Assembly (NCBI RefSeq): GCF_014193255.1
Contig: NZ_JACHZB010000010.1
Location: 186,001-250,000 of the forward strand
Direction of reading: 5' to 3'
DNA length: 64,000 bases
Source: Rhizobium sp. BK196
GTDB taxonomy: Bacteria; Pseudomonadota; Alphaproteobacteria; Rhizobiales; Rhizobiaceae
Shown here: positions 24,951 through 33,402 of the stretch, piece by piece
Position numbering within the stretch: the stretch's first letter is position 1
Layout of the letters: each line of letters begins with the position of its first letter
Program-made: the position numbers and the translations under genes
Notes under the pieces: generated by a model
What the model was told of the DNA's origin: nothing
Database searches by the model: none
The model's input: only the letters and a program-made list of their open reading frames with translations

Positions 24951-24958
24951 TTAACCAT
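24951..24958 (+). promoter_or_regulatory. CtrA-type half-site TTAACCAT
   Basis: TTAACCAT, followed directly by TTAAAT, is 87 bases upstream of the DUF3426-like gene start and 112 bases upstream of ftsE on the other strand. This octamer is the form of CtrA site described for Rhizobiales. A short motif like this will also occur by chance. Confidence 0.35.
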
Positions 24959-25044
24959 TTAAATTTACGACTGGGCTGGATTCGTTTCAATGCCAAGATT
25001 GTCTCAGGCAGTGAAACCATGTGGACATCCGAGAGGCCGCCACC

Positions 25045-25707
25045 ATGGAAGCATCCTTCTTCAGACGACAGGCCGCAGGCCGGGCCTATGATTTTCTGCT
25101 GCCGGAGCCTGTTATCCGCCAACCCCGCCGCATGCCGCGCAGGGATGACGTTGCCGATGCCGAATTCATTGTCGTCGGCAAAGTGCGGCAGCAAGGTGCA
25201 TCTGTCAGAGCCCGTGATGCGACCCATAACGACAATCGCCGTCACGTCCCATCCAAGGCTCGGCCTCCAATCTTGCTTGCCACCGCTGCCGCAGTCGTGC
25301 GCGGTATAGAGGTCTGGCTGCAACGGGCGTCGCGACCGGGCTTTGCGGCACTGGTGATCTCGCTCTTCGTACTGGTCTTCGGATTTGCCGGCGGATTTTC
25401 CGGTCTTTCGAACAGCGGAGCGTCGCCCGCTGCTGCACTCCACTTCTCACATGTGACGATTACCCCGCGCGACGCCAACGGCATGCGCATTCTGCTGATC
25501 AATGGCATCATTGAGAACGCAAGCGGTGTGACACAACAGGTCAAACCGATCCGTGCCGACCTCGTCGCAGACGAGCGGCTGACTGCCAGCATCGTCATTG
25601 AGCCGCCGACGGACGCCATCTATGCCGGGCAGAGCCGGGGTTTTTCGACCCGCGTGCAGCATGCCGGCGGCAAGCTGCCGGAGGTTCGGCTTTCCTTCAT
25701 GCCGTGA
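25045..25707 (+). CDS. DUF3426-like single-pass membrane protein
   Basis: This 220-aa protein has a cytoplasmic basic N-terminus, one transmembrane helix at about 100-119 (FAALVISLFVLVFGFAGGF) and a periplasmic C-terminal domain. The C-terminal domain includes LHFSHVTITPRDANGMRIL, NGIIENASG and IYAGQSRGFSTRV, the beta-sandwich pattern of DUF3426. In many alphaproteobacteria a MJ0042 zinc-ribbon protein with this domain is encoded opposite ftsE. Here the zinc ribbon at the N-terminus is absent, so it is a shortened or diverged form. The ATG at 25045 has AGAGG upstream and is preferred to the GTG at 25021. Confidence 0.7.
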   Translation: MEASFFRRQAAGRAYDFLLPEPVIRQPRRMPRRDDVADAEFIVVGKVRQQGASVRARDATHNDNRRHVPSKARPPILLATAAAVVRGIEVWLQRASRPGFAALVISLFVLVFGFAGGFSGLSNSGASPAAALHFSHVTITPRDANGMRILLINGIIENASGVTQQVKPIRADLVADERLTASIVIEPPTDAIYAGQSRGFSTRVQHAGGKLPEVRLSFMP

Positions 25708-25817
25708 TCGCCGGCAGGCGCTTTTAGCCTGATTGAGAGGAAAACCTTTCCTTGCGGGGTGTGTCGCCGAAATTAATGTGCTAACGGCTTACCCTTCATT
25801 TTATGGAGCAAGCCTTT

Positions 25818-26360
25818 ATGCCTGTCGTGCGCGGAAAAAACATCGAGCCGCTCTTCACCGCCGAGCAGATAGCCGAGCGCAATCACTCCATGGCGCAGGA
25901 GATCGCCGCCGGTCCAACGAAGGACCTCCTGGTCATCGCTATACTCAAGGGTTCTTTCATTTTCGCAGCCGATCTGCTGCGCGCCCTGCACGATACCGGC
26001 CTTGCTCCCGAAGTCGAATTCGTCACGCTCTCGAGCTATGGCACCGGTACGGTGTCGCAGGGGGTGCGTATCGTGAAGGATATCGACAGTGACGTGAAGG
26101 ATCGTGACGTCCTGCTGATCGACGATATACTCGAATCCGGCCGCACGCTGCTGTTCGCCAAGGAACTACTCTATGAGCGTGGGGCGCGCAACGTCACCAT
26201 CGCCGTGCTGCTAGACAAGAGTGTGAAGCGCAAGGAAAAGCTGGAAGCTGATTATGTCGGTTTCGAGTGCCCTGACTATTTCGTCGTCGGTTACGGCATG
26301 GATGTCGCTTATGCCTTCCGCGAGCTGCCCTTTGTCGGCGTGGTTACCGGCGACGCGTAA
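25818..26360 (+). CDS. hpt: hypoxanthine phosphoribosyltransferase
   Basis: The enzyme salvages hypoxanthine (and often guanine) to IMP/GMP using PRPP. The 180-aa protein has ILKGSFIFAADL (about 42-53), EFVTLSSYG (67-75), the PRPP loop LLIDDILESGRT (99-110) and the C-terminal YVGFECPDYFVVGYGMD near 146-162. GGAG at 25805-25808 sets the start at 25818; the ATG at 25803 would lie on top of it. A possible promoter CTTGCG-N17-TAATGT lies at 25751-25779. The gene is monocistronic. Confidence 0.93.
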   Translation: MPVVRGKNIEPLFTAEQIAERNHSMAQEIAAGPTKDLLVIAILKGSFIFAADLLRALHDTGLAPEVEFVTLSSYGTGTVSQGVRIVKDIDSDVKDRDVLLIDDILESGRTLLFAKELLYERGARNVTIAVLLDKSVKRKEKLEADYVGFECPDYFVVGYGMDVAYAFRELPFVGVVTGDA

Positions 26361-26383
26361 GCGTCCTCCTTCAAGACGGCTTG

Positions 26384-26391
26384 TTAACCAT
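26384..26391 (+). promoter_or_regulatory. CtrA-type half-site upstream of cpdR
   Basis: TTAACCAT lies 88 bases before the cpdR start. CtrA is known to influence cpdR expression in Caulobacter, so the site fits a feedback loop, but it is based on one octamer. Confidence 0.4.
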
Positions 26392-26478
26392 TCCGTCGAT
26401 CGGCCTGATATGTTTACCGATCGCTAGGGAACCGCATGCGATCTCCGTCGCGGGGCATGACGACGGAGCAATGCACAG

Positions 26479-26838
26479 ATGGCAAAAATTCTGATCACGG
26501 AAGACGAAGATTCCCTTCGTATTTTCGTAGCCCGGGCACTACGCCTTGACGGTCATGAGACCGATGAAGCCGCCGATGGGGCGGAAGGGCTGGAAAAGCT
26601 GAAGGGCGGCAGTTACGATCTGCTGCTCTCGGATATTCGCATGCCGGTCATGGACGGCATCGAACTTGCGCATCAGGCTAAGGACGCCTTTCCCGCGCTG
26701 AAAATCCTGCTGATGACGGGTTATGCCGAGCAGCGCGAACGGGCCGACGATCTCGCCGAAAAGATCATCGATGTCGTGCCGAAGCCGTTCGCCCTGCCTG
26801 ACATCCGCAAGGCCGTAGCGCGGGCGCTGGTGGCTTAA
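26479..26838 (+). CDS. cpdR: CpdR-type single-domain response regulator
   Basis: This 119-aa stand-alone receiver domain has acidic pocket residues E8/D9, phospho-acceptor D52 (LLLSDIRMP), T80 and K102 (VVPKPF). CpdR, when unphosphorylated, brings ClpXP to its substrates, including CtrA, and is switched off by the CckA-ChpT phosphorelay. Sequence pattern (MAKILITEDEDSLR, YAEQRERADDL) fits the CpdR1 type required for normal cell cycle and symbiosis in rhizobia. It is isolated, with a TTAACCAT site upstream and a hairpin just downstream, convergent with the TIGR02302 gene. Confidence 0.9.
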   Translation: MAKILITEDEDSLRIFVARALRLDGHETDEAADGAEGLEKLKGGSYDLLLSDIRMPVMDGIELAHQAKDAFPALKILLMTGYAEQRERADDLAEKIIDVVPKPFALPDIRKAVARALVA

Positions 26839-26852
26839 CATTTTGTAGGGTG

Positions 26853-26872
26853 GGCGTGCTTTAAGGCACGCC
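26853..26872. terminator. hairpin between cpdR and the TIGR02302 gene
   Basis: GGCGTGC (26853-26859) and GCACGCC (26866-26872) form a perfect 7-bp stem with a 6-base loop between two convergent genes. The flanks have no long T-run, so intrinsic activity is moderate at best. Confidence 0.5.
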
Positions 26873-26895
26873 AACAGCTCCCACATCTTCAAGCA

Positions 26896-29529
26896 TCACT
26901 GAATATCCAGCAGACGCTCGAGATATTGACGTTCGATCGCCTGGGTCGGATTGTTGCCTAGCTTTTCGCGAATAGCGTCGAGAATCTCTCGGGCACGCTG
27001 AACATCGATCTCGTCGGGTATCTTCACATCGTTGTTCATATCCGGCCCGAGATCGGTCTGGCGGGGGCGGCCGAGCGGATCGCGGCCGTTCTGGTTGCCT
27101 TGGCCGAGCTGGCCGTTCGGACCCTGCTGTCCGTGTTGACCTTGCTGCGCCTGCATCATCTGGCTCATCATGTCACGGGCGCCTTGCCGCAGGGCTTCAA
27201 GCGCCCGTCCCTGGCCTTCCACGGCGCTGCTGCCATTGCCTTGGCCGAGGTCACGGCCGGCGCCTTCCATTTCGCGCTGCGCCTGACCGAAGCCTTCGCC
27301 CGGCTTCATACCCATATCGCCAAGGCCCTTCTGCAGTTCCTGCAACTGCTTGCCGAGCGCATCCTGCTGGGTACGGAGTTGTTTTAACGCTTCGCGCAGT
27401 TGCTCGGCCGTCATCTGGTCACCGGGCTGCTGGCCTTGCTGCTGCTGTTGACCCTGCTGCTGTTGCTGCTGGCCTTCCTCGCCGGGCATCATGTCGTCCA
27501 TGTTGGGATCGCCGCGCTGCATGCGGTCGCGTAACCGCTGGTCGAGGCGGAAGGTCTCATCCATCAGCTTCTGCTGGTCGCGCAGGATTTGGCCGAGTTT
27601 ATTCATCTGCTGAGTCAGCTGGCTGTTTTCCTGCTGCTGACCGCGCTGCGGGCGCGCCGTCTGCAGGTTGTTCATCAGACGCTGCAGATCGGAGAGCATC
27701 TGCTGGGCGGCATCGCGATTGCCGGAGCGTGCCAGATTTTCAATCTGATCCATCATGCGCTGCAAATCCTGCTGGCGCAGGAAATTCTGGGCATTCTGGT
27801 TCGGCTGCATCGGCATGTTCTGCAGGCGCTGGGCGAGCTCGCTCATATAGTCCTGCATCGCTTTCCGAAGCTCGTCCATCAGCTTCTTGATTTCGGCGTC
27901 TGGCGCATTGCGGTTCAGCGCATCGGCAAGGTTCTGCTGGGCGTCGCGCAGCCGCCGTTCGGCAAGCGAAAGATCGCCTTCCTCGATTCCAAGCGCGATG
28001 TCCCAGAGATATTGAGCCGTATCCTTGAGCTGCTCATCACCCTTGGCGAGCTTCATGCGGGTCAGTGCGGACTCGATCAGCAGGTAATGGGTGGTGTTCG
28101 GGATCGTCTCCTCGGGCCGGATCGTCAGGGCTTCGTTGAGGGCGATCGCCTCGGGCATCTTGCGGGTATCGAGAGCGAAGGTCTGGCGCTCTTCGGCGAC
28201 GGCGGCAGCCAGCGGCTCGCTGAACGGACGCGACGGCATGATCATCTCATAGGGCGGGCTGCGACCGGTCTGCCCGGCGGCATCCTTGGCGACGAGGGTG
28301 ATGCGCACGCGTTTGCCGGCCAGCGGGTGTTCAGTCAGGTTCTTGCTGGTCAAGCCCTTGCCGTCACGTGCATTGCGGCGGGGAATGTCCAGCCGGAATT
28401 CCGGCAGCGGAAAGAGTGGTGTTGCAGACGGATCGGATTCGACCGGCCCAATCTCGGCACGGGCTTCCTGCACGCCGTAATCGTCCTTCACCATAAAGCC
28501 GATTTCCAGCGCGCCGTTGACAGTGCGGCGCGGCATGCCGTCGAAGCCGATTTCCGGCGCCTTGTCGGGCAGCACGTCGAAATTCCAGGTGCGGCCGTTT
28601 GCCTGCAGCGCGCCATTTTCCTCGAGCTTCATGACGTGCGTCTGCGCCATCAACTGAGGTGTAACTGGAGTACCCGACGCCTGTTCGGTATTGGCATTTG
28701 TGGCCGGCTGCTGCGGCCGGGTGTCTTCCTGAACGGCGATTTCCTGGCTTTCGCCATCGGCCTTTCTGAACAGCACCTTTTCGGTCGATTGGCCGCCACT
28801 GACGCGCACCGTCAGGCTGGAAAACTGCGGAACACTGATCGGCGCCTGCTCACTGCCGTCAGTCGTCAGATAGATCGGTGCGCGGCCGGTATAGGAGGGA
28901 GGGGTCACCCATGCATCGATACGCACGGCCGGATTGCTCGTTACGTGCGCGGGTGCAGGCTGGAATGCGTCGGCGACGGAGCCGCCGTTGATCGACAGGG
29001 AATAACCGAATGCGGTGACGACCAGCAGCGCCGGAATGGCACGCAACGCGAAGCGATCGTGTCGGGCGATATCTGGTCGCGGCAGACCGGCGTCCAATGT
29101 CGCGATCTTCCGCGCCATGCGCGTCTGGTGTTCACGCCACAGGGTGCGGGAGAAGGGTGTATCGAAGGCGGGTTCATCCTCCTGCACCATGACTGGCTGA
29201 TGCGGCAGGCCGTTGCGTTCTTCCAGCATGCGGTCGGCATCGACAATCCGCGGCCAGCGAAGATTGCGGAACGGCAGCAGAGAAACAAAGAAGCCGGCAG
29301 CAAAGGCGATCAGAAGGAGGATCCGCAGCCAGTCCGGTAGGATGCGGAAGAAGCCGAACCAGGAGACCGAGAGATAAATCGCGATGACGGAAAGAGCGGG
29401 CACCAGCGACGGAAGGACCTGCTCGGCGAAAAGCACGAGCCTGGCCAGGAAACGTTTTGCAGCCACCAGCCGCGCAAGAGAGGGTTGAAACGCGAATGCG
29501 CCTTTCTTCTGCCTTGCGGGGCTTGTCAT
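26896..29529 (-). CDS. TIGR02302 / DUF4175 family large membrane protein
   Basis: This 877-aa protein is conserved in Rhizobiales. Two transmembrane helices lie near the N-terminus (about 36-56 and 60-80), with a third near 165-185. A periplasmic beta-rich part follows (to about 470) with Ig-like traits (IDAWVTPPSYTGRAPIYL). The long helical C-terminal half is very rich in Gln, Met and Gly, including clusters around GEEGQQQQQQGQQQQQGQQ at about residues 690-710, and several RM-QN motifs. Function is unknown. The start is MTSPARQKKG (29529), because the upstream extension is not membrane-protein-like and the family begins close to the first helix. Confidence 0.85.
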   Translation of the reverse strand: MTSPARQKKGAFAFQPSLARLVAAKRFLARLVLFAEQVLPSLVPALSVIAIYLSVSWFGFFRILPDWLRILLLIAFAAGFFVSLLPFRNLRWPRIVDADRMLEERNGLPHQPVMVQEDEPAFDTPFSRTLWREHQTRMARKIATLDAGLPRPDIARHDRFALRAIPALLVVTAFGYSLSINGGSVADAFQPAPAHVTSNPAVRIDAWVTPPSYTGRAPIYLTTDGSEQAPISVPQFSSLTVRVSGGQSTEKVLFRKADGESQEIAVQEDTRPQQPATNANTEQASGTPVTPQLMAQTHVMKLEENGALQANGRTWNFDVLPDKAPEIGFDGMPRRTVNGALEIGFMVKDDYGVQEARAEIGPVESDPSATPLFPLPEFRLDIPRRNARDGKGLTSKNLTEHPLAGKRVRITLVAKDAAGQTGRSPPYEMIMPSRPFSEPLAAAVAEERQTFALDTRKMPEAIALNEALTIRPEETIPNTTHYLLIESALTRMKLAKGDEQLKDTAQYLWDIALGIEEGDLSLAERRLRDAQQNLADALNRNAPDAEIKKLMDELRKAMQDYMSELAQRLQNMPMQPNQNAQNFLRQQDLQRMMDQIENLARSGNRDAAQQMLSDLQRLMNNLQTARPQRGQQQENSQLTQQMNKLGQILRDQQKLMDETFRLDQRLRDRMQRGDPNMDDMMPGEEGQQQQQQGQQQQQGQQPGDQMTAEQLREALKQLRTQQDALGKQLQELQKGLGDMGMKPGEGFGQAQREMEGAGRDLGQGNGSSAVEGQGRALEALRQGARDMMSQMMQAQQGQHGQQGPNGQLGQGNQNGRDPLGRPRQTDLGPDMNNDVKIPDEIDVQRAREILDAIREKLGNNPTQAIERQYLERLLDIQ

Positions 29530-29697
29530 CAATCCGGTCTCCGCGATCTGGTGTTCAGGGAACAGAGGGCGCTTCCGGCGATTGCTGGGCAATACGCTCA
29601 CGAAAGAAAAGGATAACACTCTTTGTGGCGAAGGCGAGGGCGAGCACCCGTCAATACCGGTATTTCGCGTGTGGTCGCCAAAAAGTGATTGCGGCTT

Positions 29698-30966
29698 TTA
29701 GTCCAGCCAGGCTGGAACGGAATCGAGACCGATCAGCTCCGAATAGGTACGGCGGGGGCGAACCACATGGAATTCATCACCCTTGACCAGGACTTCGGGC
29801 ACCAGAAGGCGGCTATTATAGGTGCCTGCCTGAACTGCGCCATAGGCGCCGGCCGTGCCGACGGCGAGGAGATCGCCCGGCTTCGGGGTCGCCATTTCCC
29901 GGTCGAGCGCGAGGTAATCGCCGGTCTCGCAGACGGGGCCGACGATATCGGCGCGGATGCGCGGCGCGTTGGCGGCCGAAATCACCACGGGGCGGATCTC
30001 ATGATAGGCCTCGTAGAGTGTCGGACGGATGAGGTCGTTCATCGCGCCGTCGACGATCACAAAGGTCTTCTCGCCGCCATCCTTCACATAGATGACCTCG
30101 GTCACCAGGATACCGGCATTGCCGACGATCAGCCGGCCCGGCTCGGTAATGATCTTGCAGTTCAGAGCGCGAAGCTGGTTCTTGACAACAGCGGCATAGG
30201 CATCCGGCAAGGGCGGCGGGTTGTTATCGTCCTTATAGGGAATGCCGAGACCGCCGCCGATATCGACGTGGTGGATATTGTGGCCATCGGCGCGCAGCGT
30301 GTTGACCAGATCGTGCAATAGCTTGAAGGCGTCATCGAAGGGCTGCAGCTCAGTGATTTGGCTGCCGATATGCATGTCGATGCCGGTTACTTCGATGCCG
30401 GGCAGGCTGGCGGCGCGGGCATAGATGGCCCGGGCGCGCTCCCAGGAGATGCCGAACTTGTTTTCCTTCTTGCCCGTCGAAATCTTCGCATGAGTGCGGG
30501 CATCGACATCGGGATTGATGCGGAAGGAAACGGGCGCTTGTTTGCCGGCGCGCACGGCACGCTGGTTCAGCACTTCGAGTTCCGGTTCGGATTCGACATT
30601 GAAGCAGTAGATGCCGGCGTCCAGCGCGTAATCCATCTCATTCGGCGTCTTGCCGACGCCGGAGAACATGATGCGATCGGCGGGAATTCCGGCCGCAAGC
30701 GCGCGACGCAGCTCGCCTTCGGAAACCACATCGATGCCGGCGCCGAGCCGGCCGAGCGTCTTCAGTACGGCCTGGTTCGAATTGGCCTTCATCGCATAGC
30801 AGACCATGGAGTCAACATCGCCGAAAGCCTCGGAGAAAACCCGGTAATGGCGCTCGAGCGTTGCTGTCGAATAGACATAGAAGGGCGTACCGACCGCTTT
30901 AGCGATCTCGGGAACGGGAACGTTCTCGGCGTAGAGAATGCCGTCGCGGTGCTGGAAATGGTTCAC
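29698..30966 (-). CDS. lysA: diaminopimelate decarboxylase
   Basis: This PLP enzyme of fold type III makes lysine from meso-diaminopimelate. The 422-aa protein has PLP lysine K60 (YAMKANSNQ), FSGVGKTPNE (about 98-107), HIGSQI (around 200-205), the glycine loop GGGLGIPY (about 237-244), EPGRLIVGNAG and the active-site C-E-T-G-D (VCETGDYLA). Size and motifs are standard. It lies 12 bases downstream of the small lipoprotein gene, a pair conserved through many Proteobacteria. That pair joins argH upstream on the same strand. Confidence 0.97.
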   Translation of the reverse strand: MNHFQHRDGILYAENVPVPEIAKAVGTPFYVYSTATLERHYRVFSEAFGDVDSMVCYAMKANSNQAVLKTLGRLGAGIDVVSEGELRRALAAGIPADRIMFSGVGKTPNEMDYALDAGIYCFNVESEPELEVLNQRAVRAGKQAPVSFRINPDVDARTHAKISTGKKENKFGISWERARAIYARAASLPGIEVTGIDMHIGSQITELQPFDDAFKLLHDLVNTLRADGHNIHHVDIGGGLGIPYKDDNNPPPLPDAYAAVVKNQLRALNCKIITEPGRLIVGNAGILVTEVIYVKDGGEKTFVIVDGAMNDLIRPTLYEAYHEIRPVVISAANAPRIRADIVGPVCETGDYLALDREMATPKPGDLLAVGTAGAYGAVQAGTYNSRLLVPEVLVKGDEFHVVRPRRTYSELIGLDSVPAWLD

Positions 30967-30978
30967 GGGAGTCGGGCC

Positions 30979-31173
30979 TTAAAGAAGGGGATCGAGGAGG
31001 AAAGGCTTATCGACGGTACCGGGCTGTTTCGTCGGCTTGGAGATATCACCGCCCTTCGAGGCGTTCGCGCTCGGAGGATCGAGATCACCTTTGCGGCCGC
31101 ATCCGGCAACGGCAAGGCCGATGACGGCAAAAACCACCGTAAGGCGGATGAAATGCGGCAAGCTCGTCTGCAT
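30979..31173 (-). CDS. lptM: small lipoprotein, LptM (YifL) type
   Basis: This 64-aa protein has an N-terminal signal ending in the lipobox LAVAGC, followed by GRKGDLDPP. That is the signature of LptM, a lipoprotein that helps fold the LptD-LptE LPS translocon. The Cys and the C-G-x-K-G-x-L motif are intact; the rest is a short Ser/Lys/Pro-rich linker ending LLDPLL. I start at MQTSLPHFIR; further in-frame ATGs upstream give an unlikely long N-terminus. It sits directly before lysA, as in E. coli and relatives. Confidence 0.85.
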   Translation of the reverse strand: MQTSLPHFIRLTVVFAVIGLAVAGCGRKGDLDPPSANASKGGDISKPTKQPGTVDKPFLLDPLL

Positions 31174-31302
31174 AGAGATCCTCATATCGGCACTGGCTGG
31201 CATCTTCATAGCGAAGTTTATCAGCCTTGTGCACCCTGATTGTTGAAGCTTCGTGCTGTGCGCATTCCGGACGAACCGTTTTCCGCTCCGCCGGGAAATG
31301 CG

Positions 31303-32706
31303 TTAGTTACGGGTGCGCCAATAGGCGATCTGCTTCCTCACTTCGGACGGTGCCGTACCTCCGAAGCTTTTGCGGCTGGCGACCGAAGCTTCGACCGTCA
31401 GCACGTCGTAGACCTTGTCGGTGATGGCGGGATTGATCGCCTGCAGATCGGCGAGCGGAAGCTCCGAGAGATCGCAGCCCTTGCTTTCGGCAAGTGCGAC
31501 GGCACGGCCGGTGACATGGTGGGCGTCACGGAAAGGAAGGCCCGCTTCGCGCACCAGCCAGTCGGCCAGATCCGTCGCGGTCGAATAACCGGCTCCGGCA
31601 GCCGCTTTCATTCTGATCGTATTGATCGTCATGTCACGCACCATGCCGGTCATGGCGGCGATCGCCAGTTCCAGGCTCTCGGCAGCGTCGAAGACCTGTT
31701 CCTTGTCTTCCTGCATGTCCTTGGAATAGGCAAGCGGCAGGCCCTTCATGATCGTCAGCAGAGCGATCAGCGAGCCGTTGATGCGACCGGTCTTGGCGCG
31801 CACCAGCTCGGCCGCATCCGGGTTCTTTTTCTGCGGCATAATGGAGGAGCCGGTCGAAAAGGCATCGGAAAGGCGCACGAAGCCGAATTGCGGCGTCGAC
31901 CAGATGACGATTTCCTCGGCAAGGCGCGACAGATGCACGGCGCAGATAGCGGCAATTGCCAGGAATTCGATGGCGAAGTCACGATCGGAGACCGTATCGA
32001 TCGAGTTGCGGGTCGGTTCGCGGAAGCCGAGGGCCTTGGCCGTCATGTGGCGGTCGATCGCGTAGCCGGTGCCGGCAAGTGCCGCCGCACCGATCGGGCT
32101 CTCATCCAGATGTTCGATCGCGTGGCGAACGCGGGAGCGGTCGCGGCCGAACATTTCCACATAGGCCATGCAGTGATGGCCGAAGGTGACCGGCTGGGCT
32201 GTCTGCAAATGCGTGAAGCCAGGCATGACGCTGTCTGCATGTTCCTCGGCGCGATCGAGGAAGGCTGCGATCAAATCGGTCAGCATGGCCTCGGTTTTTT
32301 GCAATTCTTCCTTCACCCAGAGGCGAAAGTCGAGCGCCACCTGGTCATTGCGCGAACGGGCCGTGTGAAGGCGGCCGGCCGCTGGGCCGATCAGGGTCGC
32401 AAGCCGGGCCTCGACGTTCATGTGAATGTCTTCGAGCTGACGCGAAAATTCGAAATTGCCGCTTTCGATTTCTGACAGGATCGTGTTTAGCCCGTGAACG
32501 ATCTTGTCCTTATCGTCGGCGGAAATAATGCCCTGATGGGCGAGCATCGTGGCGTGGGCGATCGATCCGCGGATATCCTGGGCAAACAGCTTCTTGTCGA
32601 AACCGATCGAGGCATTTATCTCCTCCATGATCGCATCGGGGCCGGAGGCGAAACGTCCGCCCCACATCTGGTTGGAGGATTTGGTGTCCGTGTTGTCCTC
32701 GGCCAT
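31303..32706 (-). CDS. argH: argininosuccinate lyase
   Basis: ArgH splits argininosuccinate to arginine and fumarate, the last step of arginine synthesis. The 467-aa fumarase/aspartase family protein has HTARSRNDQ (114-122), TH at 165-166 (PGFTHLQ) and the signature GSSIMPQKKNPD (286-297) with catalytic serine. The start at MAEDNTD (32706) is only 26 bases from the divergent tlpA start. Thus the promoters of the two genes must overlap each other's coding sequence. The longer frame to 32781 would run inside tlpA and is rejected. Confidence 0.97.
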   Translation of the reverse strand: MAEDNTDTKSSNQMWGGRFASGPDAIMEEINASIGFDKKLFAQDIRGSIAHATMLAHQGIISADDKDKIVHGLNTILSEIESGNFEFSRQLEDIHMNVEARLATLIGPAAGRLHTARSRNDQVALDFRLWVKEELQKTEAMLTDLIAAFLDRAEEHADSVMPGFTHLQTAQPVTFGHHCMAYVEMFGRDRSRVRHAIEHLDESPIGAAALAGTGYAIDRHMTAKALGFREPTRNSIDTVSDRDFAIEFLAIAAICAVHLSRLAEEIVIWSTPQFGFVRLSDAFSTGSSIMPQKKNPDAAELVRAKTGRINGSLIALLTIMKGLPLAYSKDMQEDKEQVFDAAESLELAIAAMTGMVRDMTINTIRMKAAAGAGYSTATDLADWLVREAGLPFRDAHHVTGRAVALAESKGCDLSELPLADLQAINPAITDKVYDVLTVEASVASRKSFGGTAPSEVRKQIAYWRTRN

Positions 32707-32732
32707 GGAAGATGCCCGTCCTGGAGAATGAA

Positions 32733-33395
32733 ATGACGACGAAAAAACCCTTCGGCCTGCCGTCCGTGAAACTGATCGCAATCGCTGCCGTTGCTGGCAT
32801 CGTTGCCGGTGCGGCAGCGGTATACGTGAAGGAGGCGGGCATTGGCAATGGTATCGGCGATACGGCCTCGGCCGAATGCCCGCTGACGAAGGAACATGCT
32901 GCCAACCTGACGCCGCTCATGAAGGGTCAGGTCGCCGCGATGGTCGCCGCCAACCAGCCGAAAAAACTCGAGACGGTGGCCTTCAACGGTCCCGATGGCA
33001 AGCCGATGACGCTCGATCATTTCTCGGGCAAGACCGTGCTTCTCAATCTCTGGGCCACATGGTGCGTGCCCTGTCGCGAGGAGATGCCGGCGCTGAATGC
33101 GCTTGAGAAGGAAATGGGCAGCGACAAGTTCCAGGTCGTGCCCGTCAATATCGACACCGGTGACGATGAAAAGCCGAAGGCGTTTCTCAGCGAAATCGGT
33201 GTGGATGCTTTGCAGCTCTACCGTGACAATACGATCGGTGTTTTCAATAGCCTGAAAAAGGAAGGACTTGCCTTCGGTCTTCCGGTCACGCTGCTGCTCG
33301 ATGACAAGGGTTGCCTGATCTCGGCGATGAATGGACCGGCCGCCTGGGACAGCGAAGACGCCAAGGCACTGATCAAGGGCGCAGTCGGATCATAA
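32733..33395 (+). CDS. tlpA: TlpA-family thiol:disulfide interchange protein
   Basis: This 220-aa membrane-anchored periplasmic thioredoxin-like reductase has one N-terminal helix (about 12-31, KLIAIAAVAGIVAGAAAVYV). The thioredoxin domain's active site is W110-C111-V-P-C114 (WATWCVPCREEMP). TlpA proteins reduce CcoG/ScoI/cytochrome oxidase copper-site components. In rhizobia TlpA is needed for oxidase biogenesis and symbiosis. GGAG seven bases upstream supports the ATG at 32733. It is divergent from argH with a 26-base gap. Confidence 0.9.
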   Translation: MTTKKPFGLPSVKLIAIAAVAGIVAGAAAVYVKEAGIGNGIGDTASAECPLTKEHAANLTPLMKGQVAAMVAANQPKKLETVAFNGPDGKPMTLDHFSGKTVLLNLWATWCVPCREEMPALNALEKEMGSDKFQVVPVNIDTGDDEKPKAFLSEIGVDALQLYRDNTIGVFNSLKKEGLAFGLPVTLLLDDKGCLISAMNGPAAWDSEDAKALIKGAVGS

Positions 33396-33402
33396 ATGAT
33401 CG

